Assembly (NCBI GenBank): GCA_964497585.1
Contig: CAZCDS010000111.1
Location: 1-8,637 of the forward strand
Direction: 5' to 3'
Length of the DNA stretch: 8,637 nucleotides
Origin: CAZCDS01 sp964497585
GTDB lineage: Bacteria > Desulfobacterota > Desulfomonilia > Desulfomonilales > Desulfomonilaceae
Positions 1-6,108 of this stretch are shown piece after piece (position 1 is the first letter of the stretch; every line of letters starts with the position of its first letter). A program made the position numbers and the translations under genes. Under the pieces are notes generated by a model. It was not told where the DNA came from. It worked only from the letters and a program-made list of their open reading frames with translations, and searched no databases.

Positions 1-119
1 GCTGGAACTGCAAGGAATGTTTCCCCCTTTGCCCTACCGAGGCACTCCAAGCTGCTTACGTTTTAACCGAAACGCTCATATCCTCCCGACCTGCTCTCGA
101 CCGCGAGGCCACGAAATAG
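1..119 (+). CDS. 3' end of a 4Fe-4S ferredoxin-type protein (truncated by window edge)
   Basis: The frame starting at base 3 reads WNCKECFPLCPTEALQ and continues for 38 residues to a TAG at 117-119. The two bases before it are GC, so the off-window codon would be TGC (Cys) if the missing base is T. That would complete the 4Fe-4S signature C-x2-C-x2-C-x3-C-P, followed by the T-E-A-L that is usual after the last Cys. Such domains carry electrons between redox enzymes. After the motif there are only about 28 residues, so this is the last cluster of a ferredoxin or of an iron-sulfur subunit; the partner cannot be told from here. It is the only plus-strand gene in the left part with a recognisable family. 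An overlapping frame open through 17-220 is poor in ordinary composition and is taken as a shadow. Confidence 0.62.
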   Translation, partial: WNCKECFPLCPTEALQAAYVLTETLISSRPALDREATK

Positions 120-262
120 GTAGCAGTTGCAACTGGTGTCCCTCAGTCGTTCGTGTTCCGATCACGCAGAACAGCTGTTGCCTGGGGACCCCTGTTGCGT
201 TCCTTCAGTTTTTTCCATAGCTTTACCTTTTCGTGTGCAGCGCGTTTTGATGGTAGAGGTTT

Positions 263-1385
263 TCACGCTATCTCTTTGAGTTGTTGGGTTCGGTGCTCCT
301 TTTCTCGGATACCGGTGTAGGCCCAGAAGAGCAGCTTCTTTTCTCGTTCAGCCCTGAAGATCCAGAAATCGTCCCAGAGCATGTCAAGAAAGACTTTCCG
401 CACCTTCCACATGTCTTCCGCGCCGTCAAGAGACAGGCGCATGCCGGAGCCCTCCATGCGACTGTTTATCAGGTCTTGCAAGAACTTTCCACAAGACCGG
501 TCGCTATGGGAAGACGCTGAGCAAGATGGTGTGACTAGGCCATTCGATGCCGTTTGTTTTGGAGGTACCCGACAGCCTTCCTCTTGAGTCCATGTGCCTT
601 GCCTTTGGAAGGAAAGCCGTCCTCCAAGGCTGCGCGCATGTCTTCGATCACGAGATCACCCTCGCCTTCCTGCAAAAGCGAAGCTCCCTGCCGGACATAC
701 TCCTGGGCGTGATCGGACCTTTTGCCGCTGTGGAGATACCGGAGATCCAGAGTTTCTCCATCACGTGGCTGAAATCGAGAATCTCGGTCCAATCAGGAAA
801 ACGATCACGGGAGAGTCTCCACAAGGTTTTCTCACCACCCCTAAGGATAGCTCTTTCGTTTGTTTCCTCATGAATGCGGGACTTCCCCGCACGCTCGGAT
901 CCGGTAAAATCTTCGGACGTGGCCTACCTCAAAGAGGCGACTGTCCGGCGATGACGAGGCTTCGGACGCTGAGACCGCGCATGCTCCCTCTCGGAACCAC
1001 TGTTCTCGAAGGAACTCTCCTCAATAACCTCAGCCGGGCGTACGTGGCCATCTACACTATATCCGCGGGTAACACAGGCCATCTTCTTCTCTCCGGGCTT
1101 GTCCTCGCTCTTGGACGTCGACGGGCTGCGATCCGTGGGACGCATCGGAATCCAATTGCAATCCACCGTGTGCATCAGAAGGGAGCCCGCTTCCTGTGCG
1201 GGAGGCGCCGGAAGGGTTTCCATGAATTCCTCTAGAGCTTCTGTGCAATCTCGCAGCACCCGCTGAATCGGACGATGGGCAACCCTAAAATCGAGCTGCT
1301 TGTTGACCCAGGCCGAGGCAGATTCAAAGCTCGTCTCAACCGCCTGAGAACTCATCCAGTTTTGAAGGACATACGAATGGGAAAT
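263..1385 (-). pseudogene. Decayed ISKra4-like transposase
   Basis: Read right to left, the minus strand gives a nearly full transposase in pieces. From about 1385 to 926 it contains GEKKMACVTRGYSVD, the conserved block after the first acidic region in ISKra4-type enzymes. The same frame continues past a TAG at 924-926 into WTEILDFSHVMEKLW (about 738-785), which resembles the family's D-F-x-H-V segment. A frameshift near 737 leads to YLHSGKRSDHAQEYVRQG and then NKRHRMA, followed by a TAG at 535-537 and, in the same frame, LPIATGLVESSCK. A second frameshift near 475 leads to DLINSRMEGSGMRLSLDGAE and WDDFW, ending at a TGA at 263-265. The order of blocks matches intact family members, but two nonsense codons and two frameshifts rule out a working enzyme. 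About 370 codons are covered; family members are roughly 100 residues longer, so the N-terminus is lost or unrecognisable. I could not find convincing terminal inverted repeats. The family call rests on motif memory; another DDE family is a smaller possibility. Confidence 0.75.
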
Positions 1386-1900
1386 TCACCGTACACCTGC
1401 TCAGACGACCCCATAGCATTGTTGTCACCCTGGATGACACAGGCCTACCAGCAGACTTGGCAAAGTCTGAGTCAGGCGAGCAAACCTCATTTGTCCTGTC
1501 CCTCGTCACGTCTGTAGCCGACGATGTGCATTTTGTGAACCTGGGTCACTCTGGTGAACGACAAGAGCTGGTGAAGAACTTGCCTGTCAAGTCCATCGCA
1601 GATCTCATGACCGATGAAGAGCGCAGCAAGGACCTCAGGAAACCTCCTCCAGACCCATCGGATGAACAAGTGGACATACGCATGATGGTCCCAGACGACG
1701 CGGAGTCTCCATCGCTGTGCATGTATCACCCGTATGGGTACACCTATGTTGGAGAGTTCGTTTACTCTGGTACTATGGTTGTAGATGGAGAAATCGTGTC
1801 CGGTCCGAGAGCAAACCAGCATGAATACCTTCTCAAGATGTTTATCCTGTTTAGAAACCGGTTTGGTGTCAGAATATTGCCATTCCCGAAGCTGATCACG
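1382..1900 (+). pseudogene. Unrecognised gene remnant, open at both ends
   Basis: One plus-strand frame is open from 1307 to a stop at 2042-2044. Between about 1382 and 1900 its composition looks like real protein: mixed hydrophobic and acidic residues, little Arg/Pro bias, for example DDVHFVNLGHSGERQ and YHPYGYTYVGEFVYSGTMVV. The opposite strand over the same bases gives an Arg/His/Trp-rich product typical of antisense. Before 1382 the frame runs antisense to the transposase. After 1905 it runs antisense to the DUF35 gene and turns Arg/Pro-rich. The only early start is a TTG at 1457 without a Shine-Dalgarno sequence; an in-frame ATG sits near 1607. I therefore see a gene interior that lost its start near the transposon edge and its own stop near the DUF35 gene. 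I do not recognise the family. There is no signal peptide, membrane segment or cysteine motif to guide a function. Confidence 0.35.
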
Positions 1901-1904
1901 AAGG

Positions 1905-2330
1905 TCAGGTTCTTTCAGGCTGGAATGCGAGCAGGGTTACATTTTCATCCGTATCCACGTACTGCGCAGCGACCGGAAGATCGGCCCGTACATCCTCCGG
2001 ATCGATCCCCACCAGTCGGCCGACGATTCTCGGGCCCTCCTTGAGCTCAACAAGAGCAATGACATACGGGGCATCTTCCTGATAGTCTCGCAAGGGGGAG
2101 CGATGAACGACGATCCAGCTATATATGACCCCTCGACCTGACAAGGGCTTCCATTGACCGCCCGCTTGTCCACAGTGAGGGCAACTCGGGTACGGCGGAA
2201 AACGGTAATTGCCGCACCGCCTGCAGTATTGAAGGCGAAAATCCTTTGCTCTCAGCCAATCCCAAAAGGGCTTGCTGTCAAAATCCTCTTGTGGATGCAC
2301 CGCGCCTAACACGTCAATATCCTTTCTCAT
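1905..2330 (-). CDS. DUF35 zinc-ribbon / OB-fold protein, partner of the thiolase-fold enzyme
   Basis: This 141-residue protein has the standard DUF35 layout: an N-terminal helix with FWDWLRAKDFRLQ (about 22-34), a rubredoxin-like zinc ribbon with Cys36-x2-Cys39 and Cys50-x2-Cys53, then an OB-fold beginning at G-x-I-Y-S-W (about 67-72). Length is normal for a stand-alone member. DUF35 proteins bind acyl-CoA at the OB-fold and form complexes with thiolase-fold subunits. Examples are ChsH2(DUF35) with the aldolase Ltp2, BbsA with the thiolase BbsB, and the archaeal HMG-CoA synthase/thiolase partner. Its ATG at 2328-2330 lies inside the end of the upstream gene (17-base overlap), which implies translational coupling and a subunit relationship. 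No strong ribosome-binding site precedes it, also consistent with coupling. Family is certain from sequence; the specific partner reaction is inferred. The final residues end in ERT at a TGA. Confidence 0.9.
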   Translation of the reverse strand: MRKDIDVLGAVHPQEDFDSKPFWDWLRAKDFRLQYCRRCGNYRFPPYPSCPHCGQAGGQWKPLSGRGVIYSWIVVHRSPLRDYQEDAPYVIALVELKEGPRIVGRLVGIDPEDVRADLPVAAQYVDTDENVTLLAFQPERT

Positions 2331-3489
2331 TACTGAGTATCAGCCCACTTCCTTCGACCCACGCGCCGGAGGTGACCACAATGTTTTTCGCGTCCGGAAT
2401 TTGCAACGGTCCACACTCACCCCGCAACTGCCTCACACCCTCAGCGATAACATTCACGCCGTGGATATAGGCCTCCGACAACATACCTCCGCCTGTGTTG
2501 ACCGGGATCTCGCCGTGTCTGGCAATTGCGCCCGACGCAGCGAAGGCCCCGCCTTCACCTTTCCTGCAAAAGCCCAGGCCTTCCAGGCCGAGCAGCACCG
2601 TGTGAGTGAAGCAGTCGTAGATTTGCGCAGCATCCATGTCCTTTGGGGTCAGGCCGGATTGCCGGTAGAGTTCTGTTGCAAGACGCGAAGTGAAGTTTTC
2701 GGTCAGGTCGCTGCGAAGGAAATAGTCTGCCCAGTCTGACCCGGCTTCTCTCGATCCAACCCACGCACTTGCCTTAATGAAGACGGGTGGCTTCGGACAA
2801 TCTACTGCTCGATCTGCGCGTGTAATCAGGAGCGCACATGCTCCGTCGCTTTCCAGACAAATATCAAAGAGTCTCAGTGGGGCGCAGATCATTGGGGAAC
2901 CAAGGTACGCGTCCATTGTGAGGGGTCCCCGCTTCATGGCGTTTTCGTTTGGCGCGGCATTTACTCTCTGGTTAATGGCAATTGCCCCCAGTTCTTCCGC
3001 CCTTGTGCCGTATTCGACCATGTGGCGACGGCACCACATGGCCATGGTCTCCGCGTACGTCATATATCCATGAGGCATCCGGTGCTGCCACATGCCACTC
3101 GCTTCCGGCTTTCTCTCTTTGTGCCCCAGCCGATAACCGGAACGCCCGTTCATGGAACGATACACCAGGACTGCCCTACATTTTCCTCCGTTCACCAAGA
3201 GTTCGGCCAGCTCCACCAGCGCGCAAGGAGAGGTGCCACCTGCATACCATTCACATGTATAGCTTATGTTCGGCAACGCCAACGCTGCCGCCACAGATTC
3301 CACGGAGTTGGAGTCCATCATATGGAATGTCAAGATGCCATCAACATCCCCCGCGCCCATCCCCGCATCTTCCATGGCCTTCGTGCAGGCTTCGACGGCC
3401 ATTGACAAAGTAGATCTTCCTGAATTCGCGGAATATTCGGTACTCCCCACTCCTGCGATGACGGCAGGTATCTGTTTCCTCATCGCCAC
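2314..3489 (-). CDS. Thiolase-fold Ltp-type protein, probable retro-aldolase subunit
   Basis: A 391-residue thiolase-superfamily protein of the non-specific lipid-transfer (SCP2-thiolase) branch. The N-terminal half starts with IPAVIAGVGSTEYS. The place of the nucleophilic Cys is occupied by Gly85 in AGGTSPC (about 83-89). The C-terminal half has YDCFT (291-295), LEGLGFCRKGEGG, then NTGGGMLSEAY (331-341). There the thiolase GHP histidine is replaced by Tyr341, and the final C-x-G motif is missing (SGAWVEGSG). A normal thiolase reaction is therefore unlikely. Tyr291 and Tyr341 lie 50 residues apart. As I recall, the catalytic tyrosines of the steroid side-chain aldolase Ltp2 have the same spacing. 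With the overlapping DUF35 gene this points to C-C cleavage of a beta-hydroxyacyl-CoA. The GTG start at 3487-3489 is chosen because AGGAGG sits 6 bases upstream; an ATG two codons later is 12 bases away. Alternatives are a degenerate thiolase or another condensing enzyme. Confidence 0.85.
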   Translation of the reverse strand: MAMRKQIPAVIAGVGSTEYSANSGRSTLSMAVEACTKAMEDAGMGAGDVDGILTFHMMDSNSVESVAAALALPNISYTCEWYAGGTSPCALVELAELLVNGGKCRAVLVYRSMNGRSGYRLGHKERKPEASGMWQHRMPHGYMTYAETMAMWCRRHMVEYGTRAEELGAIAINQRVNAAPNENAMKRGPLTMDAYLGSPMICAPLRLFDICLESDGACALLITRADRAVDCPKPPVFIKASAWVGSREAGSDWADYFLRSDLTENFTSRLATELYRQSGLTPKDMDAAQIYDCFTHTVLLGLEGLGFCRKGEGGAFAASGAIARHGEIPVNTGGGMLSEAYIHGVNVIAEGVRQLRGECGPLQIPDAKNIVVTSGAWVEGSGLILSNEKGY

Positions 3490-3495
3490 AATCTT

Positions 3496-3501
3496 CCTCC
3501 T
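3496..3501 (-). promoter_or_regulatory. Shine-Dalgarno selecting the GTG start of the thiolase-fold gene
   Basis: The minus strand reads AGGAGG here, 6 bases before GTG (3487-3489) and 12 before the alternative ATG (3481-3483). The usual spacing favours GTG. The 203 bases between this gene and the crotonase gene hold no other gene; I see no convincing sigma-70 or sigma-54 promoter or terminator there. Confidence 0.65.
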
Positions 3502-3692
3502 GAGAATTCTACGATTACTTCTCTTTCCAACACGGGCAGCAGAACCGACCAGGATCGTCTTTCCAAACTGCGGTCAAGACCAAAGATGTTCTTCTCGAGC
3601 TAACCAATGAAATGGTAAGCCCCGTCTTTGCCGTGAGTCACTTAACTGCTGCGGTTAAACCGATGAATGGAACTGGACACGTGACGTGATCT

Positions 3693-4508
3693 TCATTTCC
3701 CGGCAAACCGCGGTTTGCGCTTCTCGGCAAACGCCTGCAATCCCTCATAGGAATCGTGGCTCGTGAGACAATAGTGGTGCGTAACCCGCATCTCCAACAA
3801 TAGAGCATCATCGAGACGCATGGTGAGCCCACGATTGCACACGTGCTTCATGTTCTTTACGGCCAACGGGCTTTTTGTGGCTACGATGTTGGCGAACTCC
3901 AGGCCGGCGTCAAGAAGCTGATCGTCGGGAACCACGCGATTGACGAGACCTCTTCTCAGACACTCGTCTGCCTCAAAGAACTTGCCCGTGAAAATGATCT
4001 CTCTTGCGAAATTGGGGTTGATCTGACGCGGCAATCTCCCTAAGACCCCTCCACCACCCATCTGGCCGAAGTTGAGGTGGGCATCGCCAATCCGTGCCGA
4101 TTCCGCGGCGTACGAAAAATCGCAGGCCAACAGGATCTCTGTGCCTCCTGCACCCGTGACTCCGTTCACCAATGCGATCACCGGCTTGGGCGCCTCAAAC
4201 TGGATGCAATTGCACAAGTCGTGGAAATCTTGCAGAAATCCCATGAATCCCAGCTCGTCCCTCTGCAACTTGAGATATTTCTTCAGATCTCCGCCCGCGC
4301 TGAACGCAGGGCCTTGCCCCGTAATTGCGATGACTCGGACGGTCTCATCGGCGCATAGCTCTCCGACGATGCTCCGCAGAAGTTTGACCGTGGACCACCC
4401 GATGGGATTGCGCTGGTCAGGCCGGTTGAACGTCACTAGCCCGAGAAAGCAGTTTTCAACATCCAACGCAATGCGCGAAAACGTTACCTCTTCATCGCCC
4501 TGCACCAT
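3693..4508 (-). CDS. Enoyl-CoA hydratase/isomerase (crotonase) family protein
   Basis: A 271-residue crotonase, the usual family length. The first oxyanion-hole segment is GPAFSAGGDLK (about 66-76) and the second is NGVTGAGGTE (115-124). Glu124 matches the first catalytic glutamate of enoyl-CoA hydratase (Glu144 in the rat enzyme). The second glutamate (rat Glu164) falls at His144 in GDAHLNFGQMGGGG, so the standard two-glutamate hydration mechanism is not intact. The product may be an isomerase, a hydrolase, or a hydratase with a different acid. The protein should be cytosolic and act on acyl-CoA thioesters. It is transcribed with the Ltp-type and DUF35 genes downstream (203-base gap) and follows the remnant of a dienoyl-CoA-reductase-like gene (about 127-base gap). 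The ATG at 4506-4508 is followed directly by GTG; AAGGAGG lies 4 bases before ATG and 7 before GTG, so either may be used. The family is clear; the reaction is not. Confidence 0.9.
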   Translation of the reverse strand: MVQGDEEVTFSRIALDVENCFLGLVTFNRPDQRNPIGWSTVKLLRSIVGELCADETVRVIAITGQGPAFSAGGDLKKYLKLQRDELGFMGFLQDFHDLCNCIQFEAPKPVIALVNGVTGAGGTEILLACDFSYAAESARIGDAHLNFGQMGGGGVLGRLPRQINPNFAREIIFTGKFFEADECLRRGLVNRVVPDDQLLDAGLEFANIVATKSPLAVKNMKHVCNRGLTMRLDDALLLEMRVTHHYCLTSHDSYEGLQAFAEKRKPRFAGK

Positions 4509-4512
4509 AGGA

Positions 4513-4519
4513 CCTCCTT
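4513..4519 (-). promoter_or_regulatory. Strong Shine-Dalgarno of the crotonase gene
   Basis: The minus strand reads AAGGAGG, a full match to the 16S tail. It is 4 bases from ATG (4506-4508) and 7 bases from the next codon GTG (4503-4505), so the true first residue may be one later than listed. Confidence 0.65.
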
Positions 4520-4635
4520 CCCCGATCGTTCATCATCGTCAATCGCGCGGCATGTCTTAACCAGAAAGATGCGGCAGTCTCGCCATTTTGGATTTCTTGG
4601 CGCCATCCTGGAGAACCTCTTCCAAGCATCACACG

Positions 4636-4917
4636 TTAGATGGAGAGACCCAACTCATCCGCTTCACTCGAGGATTCCAGAAGACACATTGGGTTTTCCG
4701 CATCTTCGATAACGTGAACTTCCAGCCCTTTCCTCTTGAAAAGATGCGCCAAGTTGCGATGGATCGCATCCCCTCTGAAAGAACCGTGTCCTCGAAATGG
4801 TCAAATCTGATCTCTTTATCTCCCGCGCGGAAAAGAACGCCCTGGGGCAAAAACCGCTTAATGGAAACAACTTTGATAGCGTCTGACCTGTTGCTGCTTC
4901 AGCCTTTCTATCGAAAA
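4636..4917 (-). pseudogene. 3' remnant of a dienoyl-CoA-reductase / BaiCD-like oxidoreductase
   Basis: Short pieces in two minus-strand frames join into the C-terminal nucleotide-binding part of an OYE-type NAD(P)/FAD oxidoreductase. First comes FSIERLKQQ (about 4890-4917). In the next frame follows IKVVSIKRFLPQGVLF and then FEDTVLSEGMRS, resembling the family's D-T-V-V-L-A-x-G-M-R-x-N. Back in the first frame is NLAHLFKRKGLEVHVIEDAE, then NPMCLLESSSEADELGLSI, ending at a TAA at 4636-4638. The last block matches the usual V-H-x-I-G-D-A-x-x-P region plus terminal helix of this family, with Glu replacing the usual Gly before Asp-Ala. Two opposite frameshifts (near 4885 and 4770) break the reading. 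Sequence to the right belongs to an IS3-family remnant, so the gene was probably cut by that insertion. It sits in the same orientation just upstream of the crotonase gene and was likely the first visible member of that operon. The family call is pattern-based; the substrate (dienoyl-CoA, steroid enone or other) cannot be told. Confidence 0.6.
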
Positions 4918-5089
4918 ACCCTGTCATTGGTTGCCATTTCCAATGCAAATGCGCATTTCTATGGAGGACCACCACCTCCTTGCTTGTTAGGACACTCTTG
5001 CTCCAACCTTGATCAGCCGCTTGATGCTGACCTGCCTCAAGACCGTGTACCACGTGTTGAGTTAGACGACCGTGTGTATGCACTTCCCT

Positions 5090-5109
5090 CGGAGATGATA
5101 TCATCTCCG
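5090..5109. repeat. Perfect 20-base palindrome beyond the IS3 transposase tail
   Basis: The bases CGGAGATGATATCATCTCCG are identical to their reverse complement. As RNA this gives an 8-base-pair stem with an ATAT loop, but neither strand has a clear T-run after it. It lies about 28 bases past the last recognisable transposase codon. It could be an IS-internal terminator, a dimeric protein binding site, or chance; a perfect 20-mer palindrome is rare in a window this size. Confidence 0.6.
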
Positions 5110-5137
5110 GCATATTCTTGACAATGAACGTTTTGAA

Positions 5138-5320
5138 GAAGGCTTCCGGAACGGGCGGTCTGTATCCGAGAGAGCTACGTGGCCCGGACCTGTTGTACTC
5201 GATGCGCCATCGTTCGATGATCACCTGGGCCTGCTTGACGGTGTAGAAGATCTCTCGATCAAGGACTTCGTCTCTGAGTTTCCCGTTGAAGCTTTCGCGG
5301 TATCTGTTTTCCCAGAGGCT
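5138..5320 (-). pseudogene. IS3-family transposase C-terminal fragment
   Basis: The minus strand encodes SLWENRYRESFNGKLRDE, then EIFYTVKQAQVIIERWRIEY and SSLGYRPPVPEAF. This is the classic end of the IS3-family rve integrase domain. The Glu in R-E-S-F-N is the expected third acid of the DDE triad, and the W-R-x-E-Y-N and S-S-L-G-Y-R-P-P blocks follow in order. A TGA at 5321-5323 stops the frame directly upstream, and nothing of the rest of the domain (first two catalytic Asp) or of OrfA is recognisable to the right. Only about 60 of roughly 270-300 residues remain. The frame stays open to 4664, but that extension looks like read-through of IS end and flanking sequence. This is a dead fragment; its position next to the broken oxidoreductase suggests it caused that break. 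The subgroup (IS407 or IS150-like) is not resolved. Confidence 0.85.
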
Positions 5321-5326
5321 TCAGTA

Positions 5327-5539
5327 TTTGACTATGATGGGAAGAACGTTGGCGAATTTCTACCAAAGATTGAAAGCGTGTTAGACAAAGATCCTTCCCA
5401 TCCCGACAAAGTGCGTATGATTGACAGTAGGCTCAATCCTGGCTCTCACGATCATAAGGTACATGCCTCAGGTAATCTGAGCGTCTGTATCGGAGTTCTT
5501 CGTATGGTGCGGAAGGAGTACTCACAGAGAGATGAGTGA
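5327..5539 (+). CDS. Orphan short reading frame, possible gene remnant
   Basis: Past the IS3 fragment, a plus-strand frame reads FDYDGKNVGEFLPKIESVLD and later KVRMIDSRLNPGSHDHKV, ending at a TGA at 5537-5539. The composition is protein-like (Lys, Asp, Ile, Val), while the opposite strand is broken by stops. The only starts are a GTG at 5378 and an ATG within KVRM, both without a good ribosome-binding site. To the left the frame is open only because it is antisense to the transposase. It may be the 3' end of a gene displaced by the insertion. I do not recognise it. Confidence 0.22.
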   Translation, partial: FDYDGKNVGEFLPKIESVLDKDPSHPDKVRMIDSRLNPGSHDHKVHASGNLSVCIGVLRMVRKEYSQRDE

Positions 5540-6058
5540 CTTGATCCTGAACTGGAATCGGCAACAAAGCGGCCGCAATCGACGACAGGATCGAGCCTTC
5601 TGAGGATTTACATGCGTGAATTCTCGACAGAGATCGTCTTCTCCCATTTCTGGCGTACCTGCCCGCTCTTTCTCAATCAGGGTGGCTGAGGATAAGATAG
5701 CGCTGACCGGACCGGGCCTCCCAAATAGGGCTTTTGCGGCGAGGTACCTGAAAACAAGTGGACGGTATTAGAGGCTTGACGGCGTGCTCTATAAAACCGA
5801 CCTAGTCCTGACATCCCAGCGGGTCCGAAGATATCTCCCCTTCCGGAGTCCGCCCTGTCCTTTTTGTCCCGCAAATATAGAATGTTGCAATCCAGGTATT
5901 ATGCGGCCGGTACTGCCCGCGCGTGTCGGCAGTGCCTGAAATCCGGATACTCGGTGACACCTGAGGCCTAGGAAGCCGCCTTGATGCAAAAGACCCGAGC
6001 AATTATTCCGGAAACTTAGAACCTACAGAATTCTCCGTGAGTCTCCTAGAAATATTGC
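5540..6058. other. Gene-poor stretch, possible degraded zinc-ribbon trace
   Basis: No frame longer than about 65 codons here has a convincing composition or start. Around 5850-5970 the plus strand gives CPFCPANIECCNPG in one frame and RACRQCLKSGYSVTPEA in another. Together these hint at the C-x2-C ... C-x2-C zinc ribbon found at the N-terminus of some transposases, broken by a frameshift. This is suggestive only. I see no tRNA, CRISPR or long repeat. Confidence 0.2.
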
Positions 6059-6086
6059 GATCACGCGCGACTGTCACGCGCTGATC
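6059..6086 (-). terminator. Possible terminator after the polymerase gene
   Basis: Inverted arms GATCA + GCGCG pair with CGCGC + TGATC around a 7-base loop, with one bulged base. This gives a 10-pair GC-rich stem 22 bases past the polymerase TGA. On the minus strand it is followed by GCAATATTTC, only weakly T-rich, so intrinsic termination is plausible but not strong. Confidence 0.35.
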
Positions 6087-6108
6087 CAAATACGCGGGGA
6101 AAGTGCCG

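Noticed and set aside
124..135. Perfect 12-base palindrome CAGTTGCAACTG just after the ferredoxin stop
   Set aside because: Palindromes of this length are expected about twice in a window this size, and there is no T-run or other context to call a terminator.
263..1385. Reassigned TAG codons as an explanation for the in-frame stops in the transposase
   Set aside because: The same gene also has two frameshifts, and the ferredoxin tail appears to end properly at TAG, so ordinary decay is simpler.
2272..3413. Several plus-strand frames opposite the thiolase-fold gene
   Set aside because: Cys/Pro/His-rich antisense shadows with no recognisable family.
4588..5121. A 177-codon plus-strand frame
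   Set aside because: It runs antisense to the reductase remnant, the IS end and part of the palindrome; its Pro/Ser/Leu-rich product resembles no family, while the minus strand gives recognisable protein pieces.
4664..5137. Extension of the IS3 transposase frame by about 155 codons
   Set aside because: IS3 transposases end shortly after the GYRPP block; the extension overlaps the reductase remnant in another frame and shows no homology I recognise.
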